From positions 248,001-312,000 of the forward strand of contig JAGVSM010003619.1 of NCBI GenBank assembly GCA_022494885.1: DNA of 64,000 nt, given 5' to 3'. Positions within the stretch are counted from its first letter, which is position 1, and each line of letters begins with the position of its first letter. This document shows, in pieces, positions 25,325-37,440 of this stretch. The notes beneath the pieces were generated by a model. It saw nothing but the letters and a program-made list of their open reading frames with translations, was not told the origin of the DNA and did not search any database. The DNA is from Micrasema longulum (lineage: Eukaryota > Arthropoda > Insecta > Trichoptera > Brachycentridae). A program made the translations under genes and the position numbers.

Positions 25325-25858
25325 ATGTTTTATGCTGTGAAAAAACAAGTATGTTTCGATGAATTTTATCGATCGGCTGAACGTATCACTATTGTAGATG
25401 TCTGTTTCAGCGAACTGATAAACAACGTTCTTCAGTACTCCACGCCCGTTCGTTTCTGTACTCAGTTAATGTATGTGAATCCGAATAAAAACCACCGCAT
25501 ACCTCTATTTATGATCTTTTCAAAGCCAACTCTTTTAATCCGGTACCAGTTATTTCGGTACTCGAGCGCACCAAATCTCCATAACGCGAAAGACGCGGCG
25601 CGGCCACTCGCCGTTTTAAAAGAATCGCAGAAAATCAAAAGTGTAATCATTATTATTGATGTTGCAATATTATTATATCGACTGTGTTGCCAGGTGGCCG
25701 GCGGCCAGAGACGATACCATCACCATCTCCCGCCCTATACTCCACTGCACTGGGGCCCATTAAAAGAGACAAATCTCTCGATTAATCAAATTAATCATCA
25801 GCACTTAGCAGATATTCCCATATATAACACTGCTCTCATGGTTTTACATTCAATATAG
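25325..25858 (+). CDS. unassigned 177-codon open frame
   Basis: ATG at 25325 to TAG at 25858, long for this AT-rich context. I recognise no domain. The product begins MFYAVKKQVCFDEFYRSAER, has a weak hydrophobic stretch (SVIIIIDVAILLYRL, about residues 105-119) and a His/Pro-rich part (RRYHHHLPPYTPLHW). There is no signal peptide and no recognisable repeat. Part of the frame (25560-25830) is of mixed composition with homeodomain-like ATTAATCA words, so it could be conserved non-coding DNA that happens to be open. No splice-site framing is needed or evident. Confidence 0.25.
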   Translation: MFYAVKKQVCFDEFYRSAERITIVDVCFSELINNVLQYSTPVRFCTQLMYVNPNKNHRIPLFMIFSKPTLLIRYQLFRYSSAPNLHNAKDAARPLAVLKESQKIKSVIIIIDVAILLYRLCCQVAGGQRRYHHHLPPYTPLHWGPLKETNLSINQINHQHLADIPIYNTALMVLHSI

Positions 25859-25859
25859 G

Positions 25860-28800
25860 CAACAGTTTACCGCACATAACAGAAAACTTTATTTATTTAG
25901 ATAATGCTTTTTAAAATTCAAATAATATCCATACACAGACAAAATTATTTGAATAAGCTCGCTATGTTTACTAGCTACTGTCGTAAAAAATGGTTTCTGT
26001 TTTTTAACTCGTATTTTTTTGTCAATTAATTAAAAAAAATAAAATATTATTATTATTTTATTTGTACTTACATGATGTACCTACTAATAATGCTATTTAA
26101 TATTATAATAAATTTATGTTCGAAATCCTCAACATCTATACAGTTAAAAAGGTTTTTTTTTTATATGTATTAACATAATCCTCATTGGCTGTAAGCTCTG
26201 GTGTCACAATTTTATTTTTTACATTTACATCCATGTCTTTGCTATTTTTCTTGTTCTTGTTCAAGTTGTCTATTTTATTGTATTTTGTGTCAACATTTAT
26301 GAATTACCGCGTCCGTTAGTAAATAAATAATTGCAACTTTAAACTATACACGCCACTGTTTAAAATAAATACGAGATAACGTACCTACTGCATTGTTTAC
26401 CCTTTGCTATTATATCAAGAAATAAGTCTCAGAGATCAAATCTCAAAACTTGATGTCTGAGAGCAGTGTTTTATTAATTGAATTATTTTGTTCGTTTGTC
26501 AAAAAACATACAAAAAGTTGGATTGGTAGGTAAGAAAACTCGATCACGAATAAATAATATTGGGAACAGATGCTATGTAACTTTTATCTATTTTCTTTGA
26601 ATTTGATTTAAAATCATATAAGACACCTTCGATGTTCATGTTGTGACCCTCCGATTCAATGAACCGATCTCTTCACTTAGCCTATGCTCGATCCTCTTAT
26701 ACCTCCCCCTTTCCATACAACCGGGGGTTGAGGGAGAGCGCGGAGGATCGCCTTGCCTAGTTACTAACGCCTGCCAATCTATAAAGGAACTGTTTTTCTT
26801 CTGATCCGACGATTTATTACTTACATAAAATACTTACGGTATTAGATGGATTTGATGCCGTTCTGCGGTCCTGCGTCGGCAAGCCAATTAAATCTTTCAA
26901 TTAAATTATTTCTACCGAGATTAATAAATGGATTATTTTGGTTGATTTGTACTATTTTCATTGAAAAATAAAAAAAAACATATCCGATCAAAATATGTCG
27001 AGACATTATGTACCGGGACCGGGAAGTGCTATAAAGTTTTTGTATTGACTATTGACCTTTTGTCTAGTTTTTCCCTTTAAAGGTAAATAAACACCTTTTT
27101 GCTCGTTTTGTTACGTGGTGTGCACGCTCAGTGGATTTGATACGCACTCTTCATGGCTATATTATAAGGAATTTCGAATTGCTTTAAAGGACAACTTACA
27201 AATTAGCCCGGAGAGCAAAAAGATAGACCATAAAAATCACCACTGAATTATTACTAGATTTATATTTGATTATTTTATCGACAATAACACTGTCGAAAAA
27301 TGTGAAACGTAATACATACTGAGGTAGAACGGGTAGTCTTGCTTTTTACATAGTCTTCCTTACATCAACCAGTTTTTGTGTAAATCATTTTACAACATAC
27401 AATAAAATCAATACTTTTGGCTCACAAAGAAAATTTGTTGACTGGCTTAAAGGGTTTTTACTTTTTTTTATAATATGTATTTTTTTTTAAATATAGACTC
27501 AGCGTTTTTATACTCCACAGTTCGACGAATTCAATAGATGCCATTTAAACATAGAACTGTATTAAAATCTGTCAAATCAATTTTCTTATTCACTATTTCA
27601 TATTTCTATCGGGGGCGAATCGTCCAAATAAGCGATTATGCGCAGCTTACCATTATATTTGACTATTGATAATAATGTTTTATAAGTAGTTATGTTTATG
27701 AGAAAATAAATCAATTAATTTTTATTTATTATAAATTAGCGTCACCGTTTACATCTTCCCCCAAAAAGAAATTGATATAAACATCGATAAAGCGCTCATA
27801 GCGCTCAGCTCGTTCCCAGTGAACGTAGAAACTAGCCGATTACTTCAGCTTATTTCTTCATACAAAAATGTATGGTGTATTAAAAATTAAAAAACTCATT
27901 GCTGTTATTTTCTCCTTATGTAAGTTTGCGGATTACATATATTATTTGAAGATTCTCTATTTGCAACATTATTTCCTAAGGACTATTTTTATTTAATATG
28001 TTATAGTTGACATGTGGCGCTTAACGCATATTTTTGGCATTATTTATTTCTAGAAGGAATCGGCCAGTGCTCAGTGTTGATATTTAAATTTAATCAAAAT
28101 GAAAATAATATCTACTGAATGTCATTGAGGTATTTTTTAATAAACTTTTGTTTAAGTGTTGTATTAAAATAGTATAGAATATAGCTGCATATATCGCGAA
28201 GTTGATAATAATTGCTGTTTGAGAATAATCTTCTGTTGTAAACAGCTGAAGCGTAGATATGGTTTTCACAGAACCACAGAAAAAAAATAGCCATTTATAT
28301 ATTCTTTATGTGCAGGTACATATTTGTTTTTTTTGTAGATTACCTATAAAAAATCATCGCTCGCCATTGATTTATATTGACGATATAAATTAATATTCGT
28401 GACTTTTTATTTATTATAGAAATAAAATTCGAGCGATGTTTACGGAAAAAGAGTTCAAAATGATAATAAAATAGTAATTAAATATAATTATTTTTGTCTT
28501 TTTACAAAGTGTTACAGAAGTTTATATAACGTTATTTTAATGAGTTTAAATAAAATAATAATATGTTCTTGGGGCTCTTGTTTGACTAAGTTCTTGACTA
28601 TCCTACCTCGGTGAACCTAATTACTGTTAATCAGGACATCTGGAAAATAAAGTATTAAAAAATAATTACTAAATTTATTATAATGGGTACAACAATGGAA
28701 AATAAATATGCGCGTTAGCTGTTTAAGTAATCTACATCGGTTTTTTTATCTATTGGATTTCAAGGATTTCCAAATTATCGAATTTATGACCTTTTGGATT

Positions 28801-29810
28801 TAATTTGACAACTTTATGTTCTATTAAATATTATTATGTAGAGTTGAAACAATTCACGCTTTTGTGTAAACAATTATCTGCCAAGTTTAACTAAGGACGC
28901 GATCAATTTTCTTATATCGACGGTGCTTCGACTCGTTTCACCCGTTTAATTGCACGTACACTACGAAGGTTTATCCTTTGCCTTCAGAAATGGCAAAAAA
29001 ACACGTTGAATGAGAAAAGATATCGACGGAAATACATCTAAATTACCTATTTTATAACCCTATCAAAATATTTATTGACCCTACTAAAATACTTCAAGCG
29101 TTAATTAAATCGACTTATTTACTAAAATATTGTTTATTTAAAAAAAATCGTTTTATCTGCTCGTAACTCGCGAATGATTCAGATTTTACAAATTTACGAA
29201 GATATCAAATATATTATTCTACCTTAATGTTATCATGTATTGATTGATAGAAGTTTAATGTGATCACTTTTTAACGAATGTTGAAATCCATCCCATTGAA
29301 TGTGATTGACTTGGATTAGTGCAATAAAGATAACGCGGACGTGATGTGTAGGCACTGCATTTTTAAATTTTCTAGAACAATTTTTCAATTTTGTATGATT
29401 ATATTGATAATGATATAATGTTTATTCAACGTCGCCGAAAAGTTGTAATCATCCGATTATTTTTATATATTGGCCTCTTTTGATACTAAGTTTTAAATCG
29501 GAACAGACATAGACCTTGTCCCGATCTAGACCCTGGCCCCTAGATACTTCGATTAATTTTGTATGTTTTTTACGAAAACTTTCGAATTATTCGAACGTGA
29601 AACGTGCTCTCAGGAAATTTAAGATTATTCGATTGGGCCGTGTAAATTGTAATTATAACAACGGTATATTTTGGTTGTATAGTATTATTATTATATATTT
29701 AAATTTTGTAGATGTCCCCGAATTAATTCCATAACCACGACAGATAATATTTGAAATCCCAGTCGAAGTATTTTTAACATAATACACAGCACTTGTATAT
29801 TATCGAGGCT
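25860..29810. other. no gene recognised
   Basis: About 4 kb of AT-rich DNA. A 150-bp mixed-composition block lies at 26630-26780. No exon, RNA or repeat could be supported. Confidence 0.4.
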
Positions 29811-29813
29811 ACA

Positions 29814-30042
29814 CTGACAGAATGCATTAAGTCAACAGTATTTATATATTTCAAATATTTTTTAATGTAGGTGTAAGATGTTGATTAAAAATTTTATGCC
29901 ATGTCTAGAATAAAGATTATTCTTTCAAAGCTTCAAACAAAATTAATAGAAAACTGTGGTAAAAATAATACGTTGAAAGAATAAAAAAGCTTTAAATGCG
30001 GTTATCTCGGAACATGTTTTAATGACTTAATGCATTCTGTCA
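29814..30042. mobile_element. MITE with 21-bp terminal inverted repeats
   Basis: CTGACAGAATGCATTAAGTC at the left end and its complement at 30022-30042 bracket about 190 bp of AT-rich, non-coding DNA. A clear target duplication is not visible. Confidence 0.75.
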
Positions 30043-30162
30043 ATAAGTAGAAAAGTAGTATAACAAAAATGTAAATACAAAAAAAACTTTTAAAACACGG
30101 TAAAAGTTGATTTCAAATTAAAAAAAAAAAAAATTTATGATTTATTTTTTATTAAAATTTTT

Positions 30163-30545
30163 CATTGATAAACTCTTACGGGTTACATACATTTAACAAA
30201 ATATTTTTACTTTTAAAATTCACATTCTACTGTTAATAATAATATTTTGAACATCTTTTGTAAATTTTGTATGAGTCTTTTGTTTAGTTTTGTCTGGTAG
30301 TTTATTGTATAATTTCAGTCCACTGTTTATAAGTCTAGATTGTCCTTTTCTCGTTTTTAAAGGTTGTATATGATATTTTTCTGATATTTTCGTATTGTGT
30401 TCATGTTTACTACAGTTTTTTTCAAGTTTGAATTATTCGTCTACAATTACATCAGTGGCTAATTTATGAGTAAATTTAAAGGATTCTAGTTTAAAGAGTT
30501 CAGTTACATTTATTTTTTTAGTTTGTTTAAAAAGTTCTTCTTCTT
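30163..30545 (-). pseudogene. LINE RT C-terminus and 3' end
   Basis: The minus strand reads TKKINVTELFKLES-like sequence, then KISEKYHIQPLKTRKGQSRL, then INSGLKLYNKLPDKTKQKTH. This is the end of a non-LTR RT ORF followed by its 3' end. The first 115 bp is the inverted copy of 31141-31275. Confidence 0.8.
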
Positions 30546-30549
30546 AAAA

Positions 30550-30808
30550 ATAATAAATGGTTGCTAACTTCTGCAGGGGAGAAGCGAGGGAGGAGCGGCC
30601 ACGCGGTTAAAGGTGTGTCAGACTCCCCCCTCCCCCCTCCTCGTTTCTCTCCTGCAGAAGTTAGCAACCATTTGTTCTTTTTAATATTTTATTTTTACAA
30701 ATTTTCTTCGTTCTAAATATATTGTAATATATGCCAATATGTCTTCTTGCCCATACTGATCATAGTGGTTTCGGATGTGACATGGTTTAAAGAACACCAT
30801 GTATAATG
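30550..30808. mobile_element. hairpin MITE, copy lacking its left terminus
   Basis: The core is a ~40-bp inverted repeat (AAATGGTTGCTAACTTCTGC ... GCAGAAGTTAGCAACCATTT) around a C/G-rich centre. The right terminus TCGGATGTGACATGG...GAACACCATGT matches the 20703-21066 element. Its left end is replaced by the LINE at 30163-30545. Confidence 0.75.
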
Positions 30809-31040
30809 GCTATAATATTAACACTCATCAATGCAAATGAATATCAATCATCGCAAGAATTTGCTTCAGTAGAAATAATGCTTAAAAAAGTGACTGCTTA
30901 AATTTGCCCTACCGTATCCTTGTGTAAAGTATGAAGAAGCGTTATCATTTAAATTGAAAAGCCAAGGCTCTAAGACTTGGCGCAGCCGATCACCACTATA
31001 GCTAGAAGATGAAGCCTATGTAAAAACTAAAATATGTTAT

Positions 31041-31280
31041 ATGCAACTACTATAGGGAACGGGAAATCAAAATGACATAAACAGACTACAAAGACAGCAA
31101 AATAAAATATTAAAGTTGGTATATGACCTACCCTAACTAACAGCAACTAAAGAACTTTTCAAACAAACTAAAAAAATAAATGTAACTGAACTCTTTAAAC
31201 TAGAATCCTTAAAATTTATTCATAAATTAGCCACTGATGTAATTGTAGACGAATAATTCAAACTTGAAAAAAACTGTTTC
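31041..31280 (+). pseudogene. LINE RT segment, inverted relative to 30163-30545
   Basis: The + strand reads GTGNQNDINRLQRQQNKIL, one stop, then TKELFKQTKKINVTELFKLE and FIHKLATDVIVDE. It overlaps in sequence with the minus-strand fragment at 30430-30545, giving a head-to-head arrangement around the MITE. Confidence 0.8.
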
Positions 31281-31282
31281 GG

Positions 31283-31316
31283 ATGTAACAGGATTTAAAG
31301 AACAGCCCTGTATAGC
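31283..31316 (+). mobile_element. isolated right end of the 20.7-kb hairpin MITE family
   Basis: TTTCGGATGTAACAGG...AAGAACAGCCCTGTAT matches the right terminus at 21036-21066 and 30765-30808 and directly follows the LINE fragment. Confidence 0.65.
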
Positions 31317-32106
31317 AAACCAAAATGTCAACAATTTACTGTGGATAAACACTCCAATTGATATATTATGTGTATTTATATTGGGGACATCCTAGAAACT
31401 GACATTGCCGACCTTCAGATAAAGCTGCATCCGCACTATAAATACCAAATTGATAAATTGTAGCACCCGAGATTGTTAGTGCTCACACCAGCCACTAGTG
31501 TGGCATTGTGCAGTCCGCAGTCAGCATAGAGATCTTCGATTTGTTATCGTCAACATTTCTTACGAATATAAACATTTTCATAAAGAAAATTGGAGCTTAC
31601 TAGATCGACAAAAAATTGTCAAGTCTCTTATCGTTTGATTGTAATATAGATCCTCAGGATGCACCGCCATTCCTCTCCGTGTCGTTACTCGTTACAATGC
31701 CCCTCGATAATGATCTAGTGCCACGACTCAAATTTGCTTTTATATTTTTCTTTTGGCTAGAAATCAAAATTCACTCGTGGTTAGCACGCGGCTGATATCA
31801 AATATTTATTTAAAGCTCTCGAGTATTTCAAATGTGGTGAAGGTTGACTTTGAGCTTTCAAATACCATTTTCATTTATTTACTCGAGTCTTGAGATATAT
31901 TACACATTGACAGAAGTAAGCACGGAAATTGTACTTAACGGTTATTTACAAACATGTATACTTTTTTTGATTGAAAATTATTATTTAGTATTTTTATTTT
32001 ACATCATTAATGTAAACAGTTTTGATTTGATGTGTGTTCAATAACATCGAGGGGTATTACGTGTATTTCAGTTTTATATCATTTCAAACATAACCCTTAA
32101 TAGCAT

Positions 32107-32861
32107 TGTAGCTAACGCGCTACCGGCGTCGTGTTGTGGTTCCGCTGCAGTCACTAACGCACACGTCCCGATCCACTGGTTGTAAGGCAGCGGAGGCTAG
32201 GCGATCTTGTCTAACTCGTCAGGGCCGGAGATGTCCTCAGAAGGGCCTCTTATTTCAGGTTGAAGTTGCCGGTTCGCCGTGGTCAGGAATCCGTAGGGAG
32301 AGAAGTCCAAAATCCAAGTCCAGGGTGAAGCGAAGGTGTCAAGCGAAGTGAAGAAGAATCGAGTAGAAAGCCGGGTCGGGGAGAAGCGAGTAGAGATGAG
32401 TAAAAGCCAAACGTCAGAGAAGAAGTGTCATTTATTTTCTTTGTACACGTTATATACCGTTCGCGCTACGTGCCCCACCATTCACCCCGCCGAGCGGGTC
32501 TAGCCGTCGTATGCCGCGCGGAGAGAGAGAGAGCGATAGAGAAGGCCGCACGCCCGCTCCATCCGTCTCCCTCCCTCCACGTATATAGGCACTACCCCCT
32601 CCAGTTCTCACGGCATTCTTGCGGCGGCAACGCAGCGCGAAACGATGCACATTCAAAAATATACTTAAAACTAATTTGTAACTAAATGCCTATTCTAAAT
32701 GTCTCGGTATGGAAAAGGCCACCCCCGAAAGTGACAAATACTAGTCTTTATTGGAGGGGCAGCTCATTTCTAACACATACCGAGATCCCTAAGTCTAAAC
32801 ATTTTAATATAGCGCAGGGGCGGTCCCTACAAGGGCCGCTTTCCGTTTGACGTCCGTAACA
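32107..32861 (-). mobile_element. solo LTR (755 bp) with 5-bp target duplication
   Basis: Read on the minus strand it starts TGTTACGGACG and ends GTTAGCTACA (TG...CA). AGCAT flanks it exactly on both sides (32102-32106 and 32862-32866). A TATATAAC box (32450-32457) and AATAAA (32431-32436) are on the minus strand, setting orientation. No gag/pol sequence lies next to it, so the internal part was lost by LTR-LTR recombination. The open frames inside, including a (GA)n run near 32520, are not genes. Superfamily (Ty3, Copia or BEL) cannot be told from the LTR. Confidence 0.9.
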
Positions 32862-33109
32862 AGCATAGTGTATCTAATTTGATACATACCACAAAAATGA
32901 CCATAAAATAACCCAAAGCAAATATTACAAATGATTTTGTGACGTTACGAATTAGTTAAATAGCCAAAAGAAGCCTAAAGGTCCGATGGATCAGGTTCCT
33001 CCGTCTGAAGTTCACGAAGATGTAACGAGTCATTGGATGGTATATGAATCAACAAGGCAACGCTGTGAATTGCCTAATTCAAATGTCACTGTGCTGTACA
33101 ATGAGAAAG

Positions 33110-33640
33110 TTCAGCCTTACGGGAAATTGGATATAAAAAGTGTTTTCTTACACGCGGAAAAAAATAAGGGCATTCAATTGTACGGCAAAGTTACTCGAAA
33201 ATGTATTAAAAAAATAACATAAAATATTTTGATAAAAACGAACTATTCTGAACGACGTCACTAGTTCATATGAATCAACCAATAATAAGACAGTTGTGAA
33301 ACTTTTTCTGTTTACGTTACGCCAACGGACCAACTGGAAGAACTATAAGTACTAGAAGGCAATATGCCCGCCCTTATATTTATATATATTGTAATATGTA
33401 TATAAAGTGTTAAATAAATAAATAAGAACTGACCGAGAAGAAGCGGAAGAGAACTTGAGACGTCACACGCGGAGTAATTTCAGAAATTTAATTGAATTAA
33501 TTCAAAACTTTGAAAAATCATAGCGCTGATAATACGATATATAAATTTAAAAAAATATATATTTGCATAGTTTAATAGTCTATCAACAAATATTTTTTTA
33601 AAAAAACACTGAACTTCCTCATTATGTATAGTAAAATATA
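33110..33640 (+). repeat. dispersed repeat, copy 2, interrupted by a LINE insertion
   Basis: Matches 7255-7615 block by block (GGGAAATTGGATATAAA, TTTTCTTACACGCGG, CATAGCGCTGATAATACGAT). It is split by the 79-bp LINE at 33345-33423. The 78-codon frame beginning at 32986 (MDQVPPSEVHEDVTSHW) enters this repeat and is probably not a gene. Confidence 0.75.
33345..33423 (+). mobile_element. 79-bp 5'-truncated LINE with 7-bp target duplication
   Basis: AGGCAATATGCCCGCCCTTA through a TAAATAAATAAA tail equals the 3' end of the minus-strand LINE at 62130-63290. AAGAACT flanks it at 33338-33344 and 33424-33430. Confidence 0.85.
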
Positions 33641-35450
33641 AAAATTGCTTTTTCGCTTACCATCAATAAATGTATTTAAGATAACCTCACTTTTTCATAC
33701 TTAATATTTCCATGAGTTTAACCATCGCATAATGCAGCAAATTAGATACATACCTGGTTTTCCTAATATTTTTTATATTTTCTATCTGATTATAGAAATT
33801 ATTTTCCTTCCATTTTTAGCGTATGAAATATAATTTTTAATAATAAAAAAAACACGCAATAAAGGGCTAAATCTCTATTTTTCTCCTATTATCTGTAAAT
33901 ATATTATATCATTCGATGATTAGACATTGTTGAAAGCTTGTAGCGTAAGTGATTTTTTGGTTAGTATTTTTATCACCTTCGTTCATCGTAATTGGCAACG
34001 GGTCCACCGCCACCGCCTCGAAGAGTCGGTTTGATGCGATTTCAACCAGAAACTTCGACTGGTCTAATATAATGCCTATGCCGTCACATGTCGCTAGGTT
34101 CGACGACCCACTCGAAGTTTAGTTTTAGCGAATTTTCTCAATACAGCGGAGACCAAGCCCCGATCGCTCGCGACCAGGAATACAATGGAGCCGCTGGGCA
34201 CTGCTCGGAAAGTGTTAACTACTACGGTGTTTACATGACGTAAGTGTACATATTGCGAAATGATTTTTCCGGCGATGCTCGCCGCCATCGCATCCGATCG
34301 ATCGCGCGAAAACAAATACCGGGCCAATGTTACACTTCTCTCAATTTCAAAATGAAATAATCAGCGTTGGGCGGGGGCCAAATCTCCGCGGATAAATCTG
34401 TTAACGAGCTTACATCGAAAGCGGGCGTCGCCAGTTCTGCGGTGATGGCAGAAATATTGCATTGTACAATGGAAATGTGTTAAGGGGGAAGGATGTGCAG
34501 TGTCCTTGACAGTCCTCGCACAAGCCCGGGTCGCCGGTAAATGGGTTCAGCCAACTCGCAACGGGCCGAGGATTCAGCTACCTTAGCTGTCGACGTACAT
34601 TGGCGTGACCCAAATACTATCGATATAATCACTATCATTTTATACGTTTGCGCACTCGTGATTTTTATCAAGTAAACAAACTTACTCAGTGCTGTAATTG
34701 CCGCGATGTTGCTATTCTTCGCTTTCTGATCACGATATTCGAGTATCGATAGTATGAGTACATATTTTACTCTAGAGCCTTTATTTTAGAGGTTTGTCAG
34801 CAGGTGGGAAAGAGGAGATACGGAATGAGGGTCTGCAAATACACCACTACCCCACACCGAGAAAATAATATTTCTTGGATTCTTTTCTTGCAGCTGGCAT
34901 AAATCAAACCCGCGATGCCTGTTTCACAGTAGGCCGTTTAACCAAATGGGCCACGGCGCCTATCGATAGAACATATATAACACCTATATTATTTTGTTAC
35001 AAATTATAATCTTATTTGAAAATGGGATTATTGACGTCAACTGATTGGTTTTGGTTTACTTAACTTAGAGTAGCAATGAACTATATGTCGTTATGACTGA
35101 TATTATTTTTCTGTTACGTTTAGTTACGAATGCCAAACTGGATATTGATCTCGTCGCAATAAAAGTGCAAATAAACTGCTTGAAGGTGGAACGTGAGTTG
35201 AAATATTATGTATTTAGCGTTATAACAAACTATGTATCACTAGTAATTATTTTGTATCTTTAATTGAGTATTTACTAAAACTCATTAATGATTGAATTAT
35301 GCTTTTGTGGGAACACATTTGTTTCATAAAGGCACGTTGATATAACGACGTGGAAGTTTTACGACTATTTCGTTCTAAAACTGTTTGCCTATTTGATTTT
35401 TTAAGTGGCAATTATAGAATTATGACTGTTTCGAAGTAAAATACTCGGGA
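33640..35450. other. no certain gene; one candidate micro-exon
   Basis: The mixed-composition block 33960-34620 has no recognisable protein. 34236 shows a donor-like GACGTAAGT. At 35124-35192 an open 22-codon stretch is bracketed by TTTAG and GTGAGT with phase 1 at both ends, reading NAKLDIDLVAIKVQINCLKV. It would splice in frame to skywalker exon a but does not resemble the expected TBC sequence. Confidence 0.3.
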
Positions 35451-35460
35451 CATCCCCACC

Positions 35461-35495
35461 GGCAGCCGGCAGCCGGCAGCCGGCAGCCGGCAACC
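35461..35495 (+). repeat. 7-bp tandem repeat (GGCAGCC) x5
   Basis: Four exact copies and a fifth with one change, followed by imperfect TACTGG repeats to about 35545. Confidence 0.9.
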
Positions 35496-35609
35496 GCGCC
35501 ACTGGAGTACTGGCTACTGACTGACTACTGGTTACTAGTTACTGGCGGATATGAACATGAGCTGTTCTCTAAGGATGCCGGAAATAAATTTCATTAAAAT
35601 ATTATATTT

Positions 35610-35770
35610 AAAGATTTAACTTCATGGTCAAACATTTCTACTAATGTTAGTAAATATAAGTATCTAATCACTTACCGGCTTCTTAATATCTACCGGTTTC
35701 TAGACGTACCATCTCTCCGTCAGGACACTTACTATGTTAACATATAAATACTAATATACTCCTACACAGT
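35610..35770 (-). repeat. hammerhead-motif repeat family, half copy
   Basis: TTCATGGTCAAACATTT...ACTTACCGGCTTCTTA...CTACCGGTTTCTAGACG...CCGTCAGGACAC matches the left arm of the 41-kb palindrome. The minus strand gives CTGACGG - AGA...TCT - GAAAC - CGGTAG. Confidence 0.7.
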
Positions 35771-37257
35771 CATACGCGTTACAATATTAGTTACTTATTT
35801 ATTTTGTTTGCACCACAACAGGCCAGAAGAGCCTCAATTACAGTCGTAAATAAAATTACAGTAGACATATCAAGCAGGTAAGGCGGGCGGGTCGAAAACG
35901 ACGATTTTTCGATTATCGAATTCAAACAGGGCTTAAAACTTGCGTATTGGCATGGTCATCAACTGAAAAATACTTTTAAAATCCTACATTTCATCATTTC
36001 TAGCGCAAAGGGCCTAAAATTTGGAGAAAATTCCAAAAAAATCCAAATTTTAATTTTTCACTCAAAAAATATGAGCAACGAAATATGAGGTGTTCGCCGA
36101 TTACTAGAACCTATAAATGTTTTTTTATGTGTGAATGGTTATTTTGATATTCTGGTCTGCAATGGCCGCAACTCGGAGGTAAATTGGCAATCTGGCTCAG
36201 ACTAAAAAACGGTTTCTAAAAGACGTATTCCCTTCTGTAAAATGTTCTTCATCTCTGTTGCAATATATGAATAAAAAAAGTTTGCCCGTGCCTGATTTAA
36301 AACATTAAAAAATATATCAATTTACCCATGCCGCCGTAATGTAAAGGTTTTCATATTGTATGAAATATGAAATGAATATTTTTCTTCGTAAATTATACTC
36401 GCTCCCCTCACGTTGAAAATGAAATGGATTCCCTGAAAGTGTGTTTTAAAACAGTTACGTTTTGCACCCCTTTGTTGGAGTTGTAATTACTCGGTAAAGT
36501 GTAACGTATCTCGTATCTCGTGTCCAAGGCTTCCATGCAACGTGCTACGAAAATTTCCACGGCGTTTTTATAAAAGTCAACTCAAATCGTTAAAAGTTTC
36601 ATAATTGATTACATATCTCTTTTATCGAGTTTTTCCTAGCGATGTTTTTTATGATTTTCTTTTATTGATATTGATACTAACCATATGAAACATTGTATAC
36701 AAAATTTATCTAAGAGTCCTTCACACTAGGATAACCTGTTCTAAAAAGGACGTGATAATTTTTTTTATTTGTTCACATGTCACTCCGGTGTTACATTGCT
36801 AGTTCAAATACCAAGTTAGCTATCAGTTTTGTCCCCAATAATTTTTAATTAAATATAATTGATTGATAAATAAAAATATTGTGTTCAATTTTTGTTTCTT
36901 CTTTTTTAAATTTGTAGGACGGTTTTATTTATTTATATTATTTATACACATTTTTTGTTTTTACGATAATTTACTTTGTATAAGAAACGCGCCGACAAAC
37001 GTGTTTATTATTAATTTATTATGAAAATAAAACTTTGTTATCAGTGTTACACAATTTCATTCTTTTACAAGAACACAACTATAGTTTCGGGAGAGCACTC
37101 CTCCCATCGACGGGTGATATAAAACTATTTATAATGAAGTGTTACGAAGTGAATGCCGATTCAATTTAAAAAAAAAAAAAGTGTTTATTATTGTTTAAAA
37201 ATAAATTTAAAGAAATATAAATATCTCAACTCTCAACTGAGATTAAGTCATCATTGA

Positions 37258-37440
37258 GAAATATGGAGGATTAGGCATTTATAGAACTTATGCCCCATCA
37301 TTGGCTGATGTAAGATTTAAAGGGATTATTTATCGACATTTGTTGCAACTAAGAGGGAAAACATTTCGGAGAAGGGAAAATGGAAGTCTAGGCATTTAAT
37401 AGGGTTATGACCTGTCGTTGGCTGGTTTAAGGATCACTTT
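37258..37440 (+). repeat. two ~60-bp blocks of the GTCTAGGCATTT repeat
   Basis: 37258-37317 and 37373-37436 share TAGGCATTTA...TTATG.CC..TCGTTGGCTG. The block recurs at 39070-39140 and, more diverged, at 5520-5600 and 5745-5790. An ATTGAGTTTGTCCAAA unit follows at 37548, as at 38968 and 55243. Confidence 0.6.

Noticed and set aside
32136..32656. Open frames on both strands in the 32-kb GC-rich region as genes
   Set aside because: They lie wholly within a solo LTR with exact target duplication.
32986..33222. 78-codon frame as a small gene
   Set aside because: Its second half enters a dispersed repeat also present at 7255-7615; no splice signals or homologue recognised.
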